DNA of 64,000 nt, taken from contig NZ_CP022282.1 of assembly GCF_002216065.1 (NCBI RefSeq), positions 4,216,001 through 4,280,000 on the forward strand, read 5' to 3'. This DNA is from Chryseobacterium sp. T16E-39. GTDB taxonomy: Bacteria; Bacteroidota; Bacteroidia; Flavobacteriales; Weeksellaceae. Numbering within the stretch: position 1 is the stretch's first letter; each line of letters opens with the position of its first letter. Below the pieces are notes generated by a model. That model saw only the letters and a program-made list of their open reading frames with translations. It was not told the origin of the DNA and ran no database searches. The position numbers and the translations under genes are program-made. Shown in pieces: positions 1-7,033 of the stretch.

Positions 1-146
1 AAACGGATATTTCGTAATTGCAATTCCTCTTCTAAGCATTTATGATATACACTTTCCAATAAACCGGGACCCAATATTTTGTGAACTTCTATGCAAGCTC
101 CATTTACTTTATAAGTCAAATCGGTTAAGTAAGATTGCGTAATCAT
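1..146 (-). CDS. GxxExxY family protein (partial, C-terminus outside window)
   Basis: The first 48 codons of a minus-strand gene run off the window start. The translation begins [20 protein letters not shown] and then reads [17 protein letters not shown], which carries the Gly-x-x-Glu-x-x-Tyr signature that names the GxxExxY family. The family is small (about 125 residues), common in Bacteroidota and often found beside repeats; its biochemical role is not established. The start codon is the only ATG in frame before the motif. The stop and the rest of the protein lie outside the window. Confidence 0.8.
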   Translation of the reverse strand, partial: MITQSYLTDLTYKVNGACIEVHKILGPGLLESVYHKCLEEELQLRNIR

Positions 147-176
147 AAAATCTTTTGTGACTTTTGTGGTTAAGCT

Positions 177-1424
177 TTATAACGTTGGAATTATTTTTCC
201 TGAAACTTCACCAAAGCCTACTCTTACACCGTCTTTTTCAGCCCAGGCTTTCATGGTAACAGTGTCGTTATCTTCAATGAATTTTCTTTCCTGACCATTG
301 TTTAACTGGATAGGATTTTGCCCCTTCCATGATAATTCAAGCATAGAGCCAAATGATTTTGGATCACTTCCTGAAATAGTACCACTTGCATACAGGTCAC
401 CAACTTCCAGGTTACAGCCGTTGATGGTATGGTGAGCCAGTTGCTGCGTCATATTCCAATACATAAACTTATAATTACTCTCACAGATTAGATTTTCTTC
501 TCCGTTCTCAGGCTGTAAGTAAACTTCAAGATTGATATCATAGTTTTTGTCACCTTCAAATTTTAAATAATCTAAAACTTCAGGGTCCTGTGCAGGGGAG
601 GTAGTTCTGAAAGGAGCCAGGGCTTCTAAAGTAACAACCCATGGAGAAATAGATGAACCAAAGTTTTTACCTAAAAATGGTCCTAGTGGAACATATTCCC
701 AAGCCTGAATATCTCTTGCAGACCAGTCATTGAAAATAACCATCCCGAATATAGCGTCTTCTGCCTCTTTTGTGGAAACACTTTCGCCCATATCGGTATT
801 TTTATTGATGATAAAAGCCATTTCTAATTCAAAGTCCAGTTGTTTGGAAGCTCCAAAGATTGGTTTCTCTGCATCTGCGGGTTTTGTCTGTCCTTTTGGT
901 CGGTTGATATCTGTTCCTGAAATAACGATGGACGATGCTCTACCGTGGTAGCCCACCGGTAAATGTTTCCAGTTAGGTAGTAAGGCGTTGGCAGGATCAC
1001 GGAACATTTTTCCAACATTGGTTGCGTGTTCTATACTGCTGTAGAAATCCGTATAATTTGGAATGTGGATCGGCATGATCATTCTTACTTTGTCCAGATC
1101 ATAAAAAGCATCTTCTATTGTTTTCTGATCTTTTGATAAAGTGGAGCCTTCCTGTAATAATTCCTGAATTTTAGCACGAACGGCATTGGTAACCGGTTTT
1201 CCCAGTTCGATAAATTCGTTTAAGGTATAAGCTTCAAAGACATTGTCTTCAAGTCCTGTGATGTCTTCAAAATAGCCCAGATCATATAAACTGGCAAGAT
1301 CCACAACCTGATCTCCGATTCTTGTGCAACATCCAATATATTCTTTATTGAAAACGGCTACTCCAAAAGGAATATTATGTATAGAAAAGTCTGAATTTGA
1401 GGAGTACTCTACAAATGATTTCAT
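177..1424 (-). CDS. fahA: Fumarylacetoacetase
   Basis: This enzyme hydrolyses 4-fumarylacetoacetate to fumarate and acetoacetate, the last step of tyrosine/homogentisate breakdown, in the cytosol. The 415-residue length fits the full-length eukaryote-like FAH with its N-terminal SH3-like domain, not the short FAH-domain hydrolases. The C-terminal metal-binding fold shows the segments YHGRASSIV, LDFELEMAF (acidic metal ligands), FNDWSARDIQ and GCNLEVGDLYASGTISG, all typical of FAH. The dioxygenases of the same pathway, hppD and hmgA, are downstream on the same strand within 7 kb. About 225 bp without a gene separate it from the next gene, so it probably has its own promoter, which I could not identify. 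Confidence 0.95.
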   Translation of the reverse strand: MKSFVEYSSNSDFSIHNIPFGVAVFNKEYIGCCTRIGDQVVDLASLYDLGYFEDITGLEDNVFEAYTLNEFIELGKPVTNAVRAKIQELLQEGSTLSKDQKTIEDAFYDLDKVRMIMPIHIPNYTDFYSSIEHATNVGKMFRDPANALLPNWKHLPVGYHGRASSIVISGTDINRPKGQTKPADAEKPIFGASKQLDFELEMAFIINKNTDMGESVSTKEAEDAIFGMVIFNDWSARDIQAWEYVPLGPFLGKNFGSSISPWVVTLEALAPFRTTSPAQDPEVLDYLKFEGDKNYDINLEVYLQPENGEENLICESNYKFMYWNMTQQLAHHTINGCNLEVGDLYASGTISGSDPKSFGSMLELSWKGQNPIQLNNGQERKFIEDNDTVTMKAWAEKDGVRVGFGEVSGKIIPTL

Positions 1425-1649
1425 AAGATTGTAATTTAATTGAGATTAATAAATCTGTTAAAATTTGGGTTCCAATATCTCAAGTGGCCGTAGCAGAAAA
1501 GCAAAGTTTTCCAGCTAAATATTCTTAAAACTCATTAGTACTGTAAGATTAAAATCAATATCGTAAGTACTAACTCAATGTTGAGATATTAAATAAATTA
1601 CCTTCTCACTACGCTCTTCGCAAAAACGAGCGCCCTCAAGATATTTGTA

Positions 1650-2105
1650 TTATTTTTTTGAATAAGAGGCTTCATCAATCCACCTGTCTTTTGTATTAAC
1701 GTCGATCAGGTAAAGGATATTATCCTGTCTGGTTAATAATAAAGTTTTGGTCACGGGGATAGGAACTTTTTTACCTTCAAGAATGTTGGCTCTTAGAGAA
1801 AGAATATTTTTCTTCCTGATGATATCTCCTGTAAAAACATTGGAACTGCTTTCACCGGTAGCTTTATCATCGAAAACCTCTACATAGGTTGCATTATTTC
1901 CTTTAATGATAATAAAATCCCTTTCTGTGTGATCATCAGCATCTTTAATAAAGACAAACTTTTTGTCGTCTACATTTACATTTTCCAGATGTTGATTAAT
2001 GCCTTTTCTTTCTTCAAGTCTGTTTAGAATTTCATTAAGTGTTCCGTACTGAGCTTTTACGCCTAAGGCACTGAAAAATAAAATTCCGAATACAATTTTT
2101 TTCAT
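1650..2105 (-). CDS. Small secreted protein of unknown function
   Basis: I do not recognise a family. Starting at MKKIVFGILFFSALGVKAQ gives a clean signal peptide with a likely cleavage after KAQ, so I prefer it to an ATG 48 bp upstream, which would lie inside the terminator of hppD. The mature protein of about 130 residues is mostly beta-strand-like and charged, with no cysteines, and is probably periplasmic. It sits between hppD and fahA on the same strand, but a strong terminator separates it from hppD, so a role in tyrosine catabolism is not implied. Confidence 0.7.
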   Translation of the reverse strand: MKKIVFGILFFSALGVKAQYGTLNEILNRLEERKGINQHLENVNVDDKKFVFIKDADDHTERDFIIIKGNNATYVEVFDDKATGESSSNVFTGDIIRKKNILSLRANILEGKKVPIPVTKTLLLTRQDNILYLIDVNTKDRWIDEASYSKK

Positions 2106-2123
2106 AATAAGTGTTTTAAAAAA

Positions 2124-2158
2124 AAGTTTTGTCAAGACTTTGTATCCTGACAAAACTT
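2124..2158 (-). terminator. Intrinsic terminator of hppD
   Basis: Perfect 11-bp arms AAGTTTTGTCA and TGACAAAACTT enclose a 13-nt loop. On the minus strand the stem is followed by a run of eight T. It lies 18 bp beyond the hppD stop. Confidence 0.85.
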
Positions 2159-2175
2159 AGTATGATATCTGGAAA

Positions 2176-3306
2176 TTATAGATTTCCTCTTTTATCCTGT
2201 TCTCTTTCTAATGCTTCAAATAATGCTTTGAAATTACCAGCTCCGAAGCTTTGTGCACCATGTCTTTCAATAATTTCAAAGAAAAGGGTAGGACGGTCTT
2301 CTACCGGCTTAGTGAAGATTTGTAAAAGATATCCTTCTTCATCATGATCAATAAGTATACCTAAATCCTGTAATTTTTTAAGATCCTCATCGATGTGACC
2401 TACTCTTTCAGGAACCATATCGTAATAGGCTTCTGGTGGAGCAGAAAGGAATTCTACCCCTCTTTTTTTAAGTTCTGTTACAGTGTGGATAATGTCTCTT
2501 GTCGCAACCGCGATATGCTGAACACCTTCACCTTCATAGAAATCAAGATATTCCTCTACCTGAGATTTTTTCTTTCCTTCCGCTGGTTCGTTGATAGGGA
2601 ATTTAGCGAATCCGTTTCCGTTCGACATTACCTTAGACATCAACGCTGAATATTCCGTATTGATCTGTTTGTCATCAAAAGAAAGGATATTTACAAATCC
2701 CATTACTTTTTCATACCATTCTACAGTCGGAAGCATTCTGTTCCAATCTACATTTCCTACACAATGGTCTACATACAATAATCCCGCATCTTCAGGTTGA
2801 TATGCACTTTCCCATTTTTCATAACCAGGCATAAATGGACCTGTATAATTTTTTCTTTCTACAAACATGTGAACAGTCTCTCCGTACGTATAGATTCCGG
2901 ACATTCTTACCTCACCATGTTCGTCAGTTAAGGTTACAGGCTCTAGATAAGGTTTACCCCCTCTTTTTGTAGTTTCCTCAAAAGCTTTGTAAGCGTCATC
3001 CACCCAAAGTGCTAAAACCTTTACTCCATCTCCGTGTTTTTTTACATGCTCATTGATTGGTGATTCAGAAGAGAGTCCTGTCGTTAAGATTAATCTTATT
3101 TTTCCCTGTTGAAGAACATAAGAAGCACGATCTCTTACTCCTGTTTCAGGACCAGCGTATGCTACAGACTGAAAACCAAAAGCGGTTTTATAAAAATGAG
3201 CAGCCTGTTTAGCATTTCCTACATAAAACTCAATGTAATCTGTGCCATTAATTGGCAAAAAATTCTCTGCTTGAGCGATTTTTTCGGCAAATGTAAGTGT
3301 TGACAT
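2176..3306 (-). CDS. hppD: 4-hydroxyphenylpyruvate dioxygenase
   Basis: This Fe(II) enzyme converts 4-hydroxyphenylpyruvate to homogentisate. The 376-residue protein has the two tandem vicinal-oxygen-chelate domains of the family. The N-terminal one covers about residues 15-150 (DYIEFYVGNAKQAAHFYKTAFGF). The catalytic C-terminal one covers about 175-345, with YVDHCVGNV supplying the first His ligand, GVQHIAVAT the second and FFEIIERHG the Glu ligand. It ends in the usual conserved tail GNFKALFEALEREQ. It is the second gene of the pathway found here and has its own terminator, so it may be transcribed alone. Confidence 0.96.
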   Translation of the reverse strand: MSTLTFAEKIAQAENFLPINGTDYIEFYVGNAKQAAHFYKTAFGFQSVAYAGPETGVRDRASYVLQQGKIRLILTTGLSSESPINEHVKKHGDGVKVLALWVDDAYKAFEETTKRGGKPYLEPVTLTDEHGEVRMSGIYTYGETVHMFVERKNYTGPFMPGYEKWESAYQPEDAGLLYVDHCVGNVDWNRMLPTVEWYEKVMGFVNILSFDDKQINTEYSALMSKVMSNGNGFAKFPINEPAEGKKKSQVEEYLDFYEGEGVQHIAVATRDIIHTVTELKKRGVEFLSAPPEAYYDMVPERVGHIDEDLKKLQDLGILIDHDEEGYLLQIFTKPVEDRPTLFFEIIERHGAQSFGAGNFKALFEALEREQDKRGNL

Positions 3307-3476
3307 ATTTTCTTTTTACTTTTATTTTTATAGGTATGCAAATTACAAAAATCTTAGATATGGCAAAAGTATTAATGGGAAATCCTTAAATAGGGTTAAC
3401 ATAATCTTAAAGAAGAGTTCATTTAAGTAATTTTAAGTTTAATATCTTCCAATTTGGTTAATTACATTTGTATTAC

Positions 3477-3545
3477 AAAGACAAGTGAAAGAAAGATATT
3501 TTCGAAAATTTGAAAGCCGTAGATTTCTACGGCTTTCATTTTTTA
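3477..3545 (+). ncRNA. Candidate short RNA between hppD and the next gene
   Basis: A plus-strand TACATTTG box (3463-3470) fits the Bacteroidota -7 consensus and predicts a start near 3477. About 35 nt later an 11-bp perfect hairpin (GAAAGCCGTAG, loop ATTT) ends at 3537 and is followed by six T, a proper plus-strand terminator. No plus-strand gene precedes it, so a transcript of about 65-70 nt is the simplest reading. The terminator may instead serve the minus-strand gene that stops at 3536, although its U-tract in that direction is poor. No good -33 element is seen. Confidence 0.3.
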
Positions 3546-4315
3546 TTGTTTAATCTACCTGCATCAGGATTATAATTATCCCATATCTTCCAGACGTTAT
3601 CTATTTTTCTGATAAAGTAGATCTGCGTATTAAGTTGATTAACAAAATTTTCTTCACCTGTTTCCCCTACTTTAAATAACAAATTCCAAAATTCCTGCGT
3701 TTCTAATATTTTTTTATCAGGTTCATCAGTAACCATATGGATATCGAAAACTTCAAAGTTGGAACGGTTATTTTTTGTGACAAGCTGAAACTCTCTTTCA
3801 CATAATTCTTTACTAAACTGGGAAGCTCTTTCAAGAAAAGGGGAGTCATCGAAAACAAGCTCTTTGAAAAGGTGAGTATTATGCTCGGGAAATTTTTTGT
3901 AGAATTCAAATGCTGTTGAGCAGTATTTGTATACAATATCGCTGAAAAAAGCTTCATCACCGGATTCCGTTTCCTGTTTCTTTTCTCTTACAAACTGGAT
4001 GTAGGCATTCAGATCTTTGAAACCCAGGAAGATACAGATCTTATCAAGGGTTTTTAAAAAACGGAGGTCATTGTGGGTTTTATCCTGATAATCATTTTCA
4101 AAAAACCGCTGCAAAGTAACATGGGAAATGGTATTTCCTATTTCGAATTTTTTCCCTCCTTTTAGTTCTTCCGATTCCGACAGTTCATCTTTGATAATTT
4201 CGGAAAGAATGATATAATGACTTCTCTTCCAGTCTTTAACATTTCCTAAGACTGAATTTTTTATTTTAGAATGTTTTACTATTTCCTCTCTTATTGAGTT
4301 ATATATGGTTTTCAA
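3536..4315 (-). CDS. Uncharacterised protein with possible N-terminal DNA-binding-like region
   Basis: I do not recognise the full protein (259 residues, soluble, no signal peptide). Residues 60-105 (ISHVTLQRFF, then LRFLKTLDKICIFLGFKDLNAYI) resemble a helical module at the N-terminus of many Bacteroidota proteins, where a helix-turn-helix-like segment is followed by a conserved LGF/Y-x-x-x-x-x-F/Y ending. The C-terminal half, ending IYFIRKIDNVWKIWDNYNPD, looks like an NTF2/SnoaL-type tail by pattern only. A TAnnTTTG box lies 25 bp upstream. The stop codon overlaps a strong hairpin. Confidence 0.7.
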   Translation of the reverse strand: MKTIYNSIREEIVKHSKIKNSVLGNVKDWKRSHYIILSEIIKDELSESEELKGGKKFEIGNTISHVTLQRFFENDYQDKTHNDLRFLKTLDKICIFLGFKDLNAYIQFVREKKQETESGDEAFFSDIVYKYCSTAFEFYKKFPEHNTHLFKELVFDDSPFLERASQFSKELCEREFQLVTKNNRSNFEVFDIHMVTDEPDKKILETQEFWNLLFKVGETGEENFVNQLNTQIYFIRKIDNVWKIWDNYNPDAGRLNNKK

Positions 4316-4340
4316 TTTCCTTACTTTAGAAGGGTTTTAT

Positions 4341-4348
4341 CAAAAATA
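4341..4348 (-). promoter_or_regulatory. -7 box for the gene at 3536-4315
   Basis: CAAAAATA on the plus strand reads TATTTTTG on the minus strand, matching TAnnTTTG, 25 bp before the start codon. Confidence 0.5.
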
Positions 4349-4425
4349 CTGCCAAAGCCTCAGATTGCTTTTTTATCGATCCCTTTTTGTTCAGTGCACA
4401 GCTGTTTAGGAAAAGTGAAGATTAT

Positions 4426-5700
4426 TTAATGTTTAAACCTCTCGAAAGCAGCTTGTTCCAGCATTTCCCTATCGTCGGGATGGGCGATACTGATTAGTTC
4501 CTGGGCTCTTTGACGAAGGTTTTTTCCGTACAAATAAGCGGTTCCGTATTCAGTAACCACATAATGGATATGTCCTCTGGTGGTTACAACACCGGCTCCC
4601 TGTTTCAAATAGGGAACGATCCTTGAAATCCCTTTTTTGGTTCTGGAAGTAATGGCAATAATTGGTTTTCCTCCTTCACTTAAAGCAGCTCCTCTCATAA
4701 AATCCATTTGTCCACCAATACCACTGTATTGTAAGGTTCCTATGGAATCTGCGCAAACCTGTCCTGTTAAATCAATTTCAATAGCAGAATTAATAGCAAC
4801 CATTTTTTTGTTTCGCATGATATTGATCGGGAAGTTGACATCACTTACATCTTTAAATGCAAAAACAGTATTATCATCTACATAGTCGTAGAGCTTTCTG
4901 GTCCCAAAACAAAAACTGGTAATTGTTTTATTATCGTTATAGCCCTTATATTTATTGTTGATGACGTCGTTTTGAATAAGATCTATCACCCCGTCACTTA
5001 ACATCTCGGTGTGGATGCCTAAATCTTTATGGTTTCCCAAACACTTCAAAACAGCATCCGGGATTGTTCCGATACCCATTTGGATGGTGGATTTATCGTC
5101 AATAAGTTCAGCTACATTTTTTCCAACCAACATTTCCTCAGGGCCAACTTTTGATCCATAATCTACTGTTGGTAATTCTTCTTCATGCCATACCAGTTTA
5201 TTGATCCTGCTGATGTGGATCATTCCATCTCCATGGGTTCTTGGCATTAATGGATTTACGATGGCAACAATTATTTTTGCGGTATCCACAGCAGCCCTGG
5301 CAACATCTACGGAGGTTCCTAATGTACAGAAACCATGTCTATCCGGAGGGGAAACAGTAATAAGTGCTACGTCCAGCGGCAAAATATTATTTCTGAATAG
5401 AATGGGGATCTCACTTAAAAATACAGGCACAAAATCTCCTCTTTCTGAATTTACCGCATCCCGTACAGGAGTGGAAACAAACAGGGAATTAACAAAGAAA
5501 CTGTCTTTATATTGAGGTTTTGCAATCTCAACATTGCCCTGCTGGGTAATGGACACCATTTCCACATTTTCTAATCTGTGAGATTGTCTCGCTAACTCAT
5601 CGATCAGATAATTAGGAGTACATGCACTTCCATGAAAGAATACTCGATTTCCGCTTTTTACAGTATATACGGCTTCCTCTGCACTAATGTAATTGTACAT
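4426..5700 (-). CDS. Acetyl-CoA hydrolase/transferase family protein
   Basis: Proteins of this family move CoA between acetate/acyl groups (acetate-, succinyl- or 4-hydroxybutyrate CoA-transferases) or hydrolyse acyl-CoA. The 424-residue product starts MYNYISAEEAVYTVKSGNRV and has the family's opening FFHGSACTPNYL. It also has the central MGIGTIPDAVLKCL segment, the motif LHTEMLSDGV-like IHTEMLSDGVIDL before the active-site glutamate region, and the C-terminal GGQMDFMRGAALSEGGK and YGTAYLYGKNLRQRA signatures. I chose the internal ATG because the 16 residues before it are not family-like. It begins 64 bp after hmgA on the same strand, so it may be cotranscribed and activate acetoacetate or another acid; that role is inferred. 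Confidence 0.88.
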   Translation of the reverse strand: MYNYISAEEAVYTVKSGNRVFFHGSACTPNYLIDELARQSHRLENVEMVSITQQGNVEIAKPQYKDSFFVNSLFVSTPVRDAVNSERGDFVPVFLSEIPILFRNNILPLDVALITVSPPDRHGFCTLGTSVDVARAAVDTAKIIVAIVNPLMPRTHGDGMIHISRINKLVWHEEELPTVDYGSKVGPEEMLVGKNVAELIDDKSTIQMGIGTIPDAVLKCLGNHKDLGIHTEMLSDGVIDLIQNDVINNKYKGYNDNKTITSFCFGTRKLYDYVDDNTVFAFKDVSDVNFPINIMRNKKMVAINSAIEIDLTGQVCADSIGTLQYSGIGGQMDFMRGAALSEGGKPIIAITSRTKKGISRIVPYLKQGAGVVTTRGHIHYVVTEYGTAYLYGKNLRQRAQELISIAHPDDREMLEQAAFERFKH

Positions 5701-5764
5701 AATATTTTTTTTGAAATAACATTTATACCGACTGCTCTTTGCAGTCATTTGTGTTTTTTTACAT

Positions 5765-6916
5765 TTATTCCAACCAGGATGTTTTATAAGTCGGATCTTC
5801 CACTTTCATAGCCTCTTCGGTTATTTTTAGTGGACGGAATGGATCTACCATTACGGCATATTCTTCAGTGAATTTCTTACCAATGCTTCTTTCCATTGCT
5901 CCGGGGTGTGGTCCGTGAACAATTCCTCCCGGGTGTAAACTGAAATCCATAAGATCTACGTGATTACGACTCATAAAATCCCCTTCGGTATAGAATAATA
6001 CCTCATCGGAATCTATATTGGAGTGATTGTAAGGGGCAGGAATAGCCAATGGATGGTAGTCATACATTCTTGCACAGAAAGAGCAGACTACAAAGTTATG
6101 CCCTTCAAAATTCTGGTGAATTGGTGGCGGTTGGTGTATTCTACCTGTAATAGGTTCGAAATTTTTGATATTAAATTTATAAGGATAGAAGTAACCGTCC
6201 CAGCCCACAACATCAAAAGGGTGTGTTGCATAAATGAAATCAGTGATCTGATTTTCTTTTTTTACTTTAATTAAAAACTCTCCTTTTTCATCTTTTGGTT
6301 CAACGAATGTTGGTGCGATGATATCTCTTTCACAAAACGGAGAATGCTCTAATAATTGTCCGAATTCATTTCTGTATCGTTTTGGTGTATAAATTGGAGA
6401 ATGACTTTCCAATACAAAAAATACAGTATCATCAGAATGAAGTTCTACCTGATAAATGGTTCCCCTTGGTATGATCAGATAATCACCTGTTGAAAAATCG
6501 AGATTTCCGACAAAGGTTTTTAAGATTCCTTTTCCCTGATGAACAAACAAAAGTTCATCACATTCCGCATTTTTGTAGAAATAGTCAGTGGATTTTCTAG
6601 GTTTTGATAATCCCATTTTAAGGTCATTGTTCACCAAAAGGAACTTTCTGCTATCCAGAAAATCATCTTCCGGAGTCACCTGCATTCCCTTAAACATTCT
6701 GGGAGTTACATTTTTTTCAACCGCAATTTTGGGAGTAACGTCTTTTGCCGTTCCTATAGATTTGATCTGCGTAGGGCGGTGAATATGATAAAGTAAAGAA
6801 GAGATGCCATGAAAACCTTCCGTTCCGAAAAGTTGTTCATAGTAGAATTTATCTTCAGGAGATTTAAAAATCGTATGTCTTTTCTGTGGGATGTTCCCGG
6901 AATGGTTATATCGCAT
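5765..6916 (-). CDS. hmgA: Homogentisate 1,2-dioxygenase
   Basis: This iron enzyme opens the aromatic ring of homogentisate to maleylacetoacetate. The product of 383 residues starts MRYNHSGNIPQKRHT and shows the two-cupin HGD fold. The N-terminal cupin (FVHQGKGILKTFVGNLDF, GDYLIIPRGT) is followed by the metal site: HPGGIVHGPHPGAME supplies the His ligands, and EVLFYTEGDF lies close by. A further ATG 21 bp upstream is rejected because it overlaps the -7 box at 6935-6942. No maleylacetoacetate isomerase is visible in the window, so that step is encoded elsewhere or is non-enzymatic. The TonB receptor gene is divergent. Confidence 0.96.
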   Translation of the reverse strand: MRYNHSGNIPQKRHTIFKSPEDKFYYEQLFGTEGFHGISSLLYHIHRPTQIKSIGTAKDVTPKIAVEKNVTPRMFKGMQVTPEDDFLDSRKFLLVNNDLKMGLSKPRKSTDYFYKNAECDELLFVHQGKGILKTFVGNLDFSTGDYLIIPRGTIYQVELHSDDTVFFVLESHSPIYTPKRYRNEFGQLLEHSPFCERDIIAPTFVEPKDEKGEFLIKVKKENQITDFIYATHPFDVVGWDGYFYPYKFNIKNFEPITGRIHQPPPIHQNFEGHNFVVCSFCARMYDYHPLAIPAPYNHSNIDSDEVLFYTEGDFMSRNHVDLMDFSLHPGGIVHGPHPGAMERSIGKKFTEEYAVMVDPFRPLKITEEAMKVEDPTYKTSWLE

Positions 6917-6934
6917 TTTACCTTTATATTTTCT

Positions 6935-6942
6935 CAAATTTA
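6935..6942 (-). promoter_or_regulatory. -7 box of hmgA
   Basis: CAAATTTA on the plus strand reads TAAATTTG on the minus strand. It predicts a start about 13 nt before the MRYNHSG start codon and so supports that start. Confidence 0.6.
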
Positions 6943-6998
6943 ATAATTTTTGACGAATTATTTTAAAGGATATTTATCATGAAGTTTTTTGTTTCGAA

Positions 6999-7028
6999 AA
7001 TAATTGTTAGATTTGCCTAACAATTATT
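6999..7028. promoter_or_regulatory. Perfect 12-bp inverted repeat, probable operator of the TonB receptor gene
   Basis: The arms AATAATTGTTAG (6999-7010) and CTAACAATTATT (7017-7028) are separated by 6 bp. The palindrome covers the -7 box and predicted transcription start of the downstream gene and ends 5 bp before its ATG, a layout typical of a repressor site. The binding protein is unknown. Confidence 0.7.
7008..7015 (+). promoter_or_regulatory. -7 box of the TonB-dependent receptor gene
   Basis: TAGATTTG matches TAnnTTTG and predicts transcription from about 7021, giving a very short leader before the ATG at 7034. It lies inside the inverted repeat, and it rules out the ATG at 7004 as a start. 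Confidence 0.6.
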
Positions 7029-7033
7029 ATTTC

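Noticed and set aside
6999-7028. DtxR/IdeR-type iron box at the TonB receptor
   Set aside because: The core GTTAG and CTAAC halves are 6 bp apart here, not 1 bp as in the DtxR consensus, so the palindrome cannot be assigned to that family.
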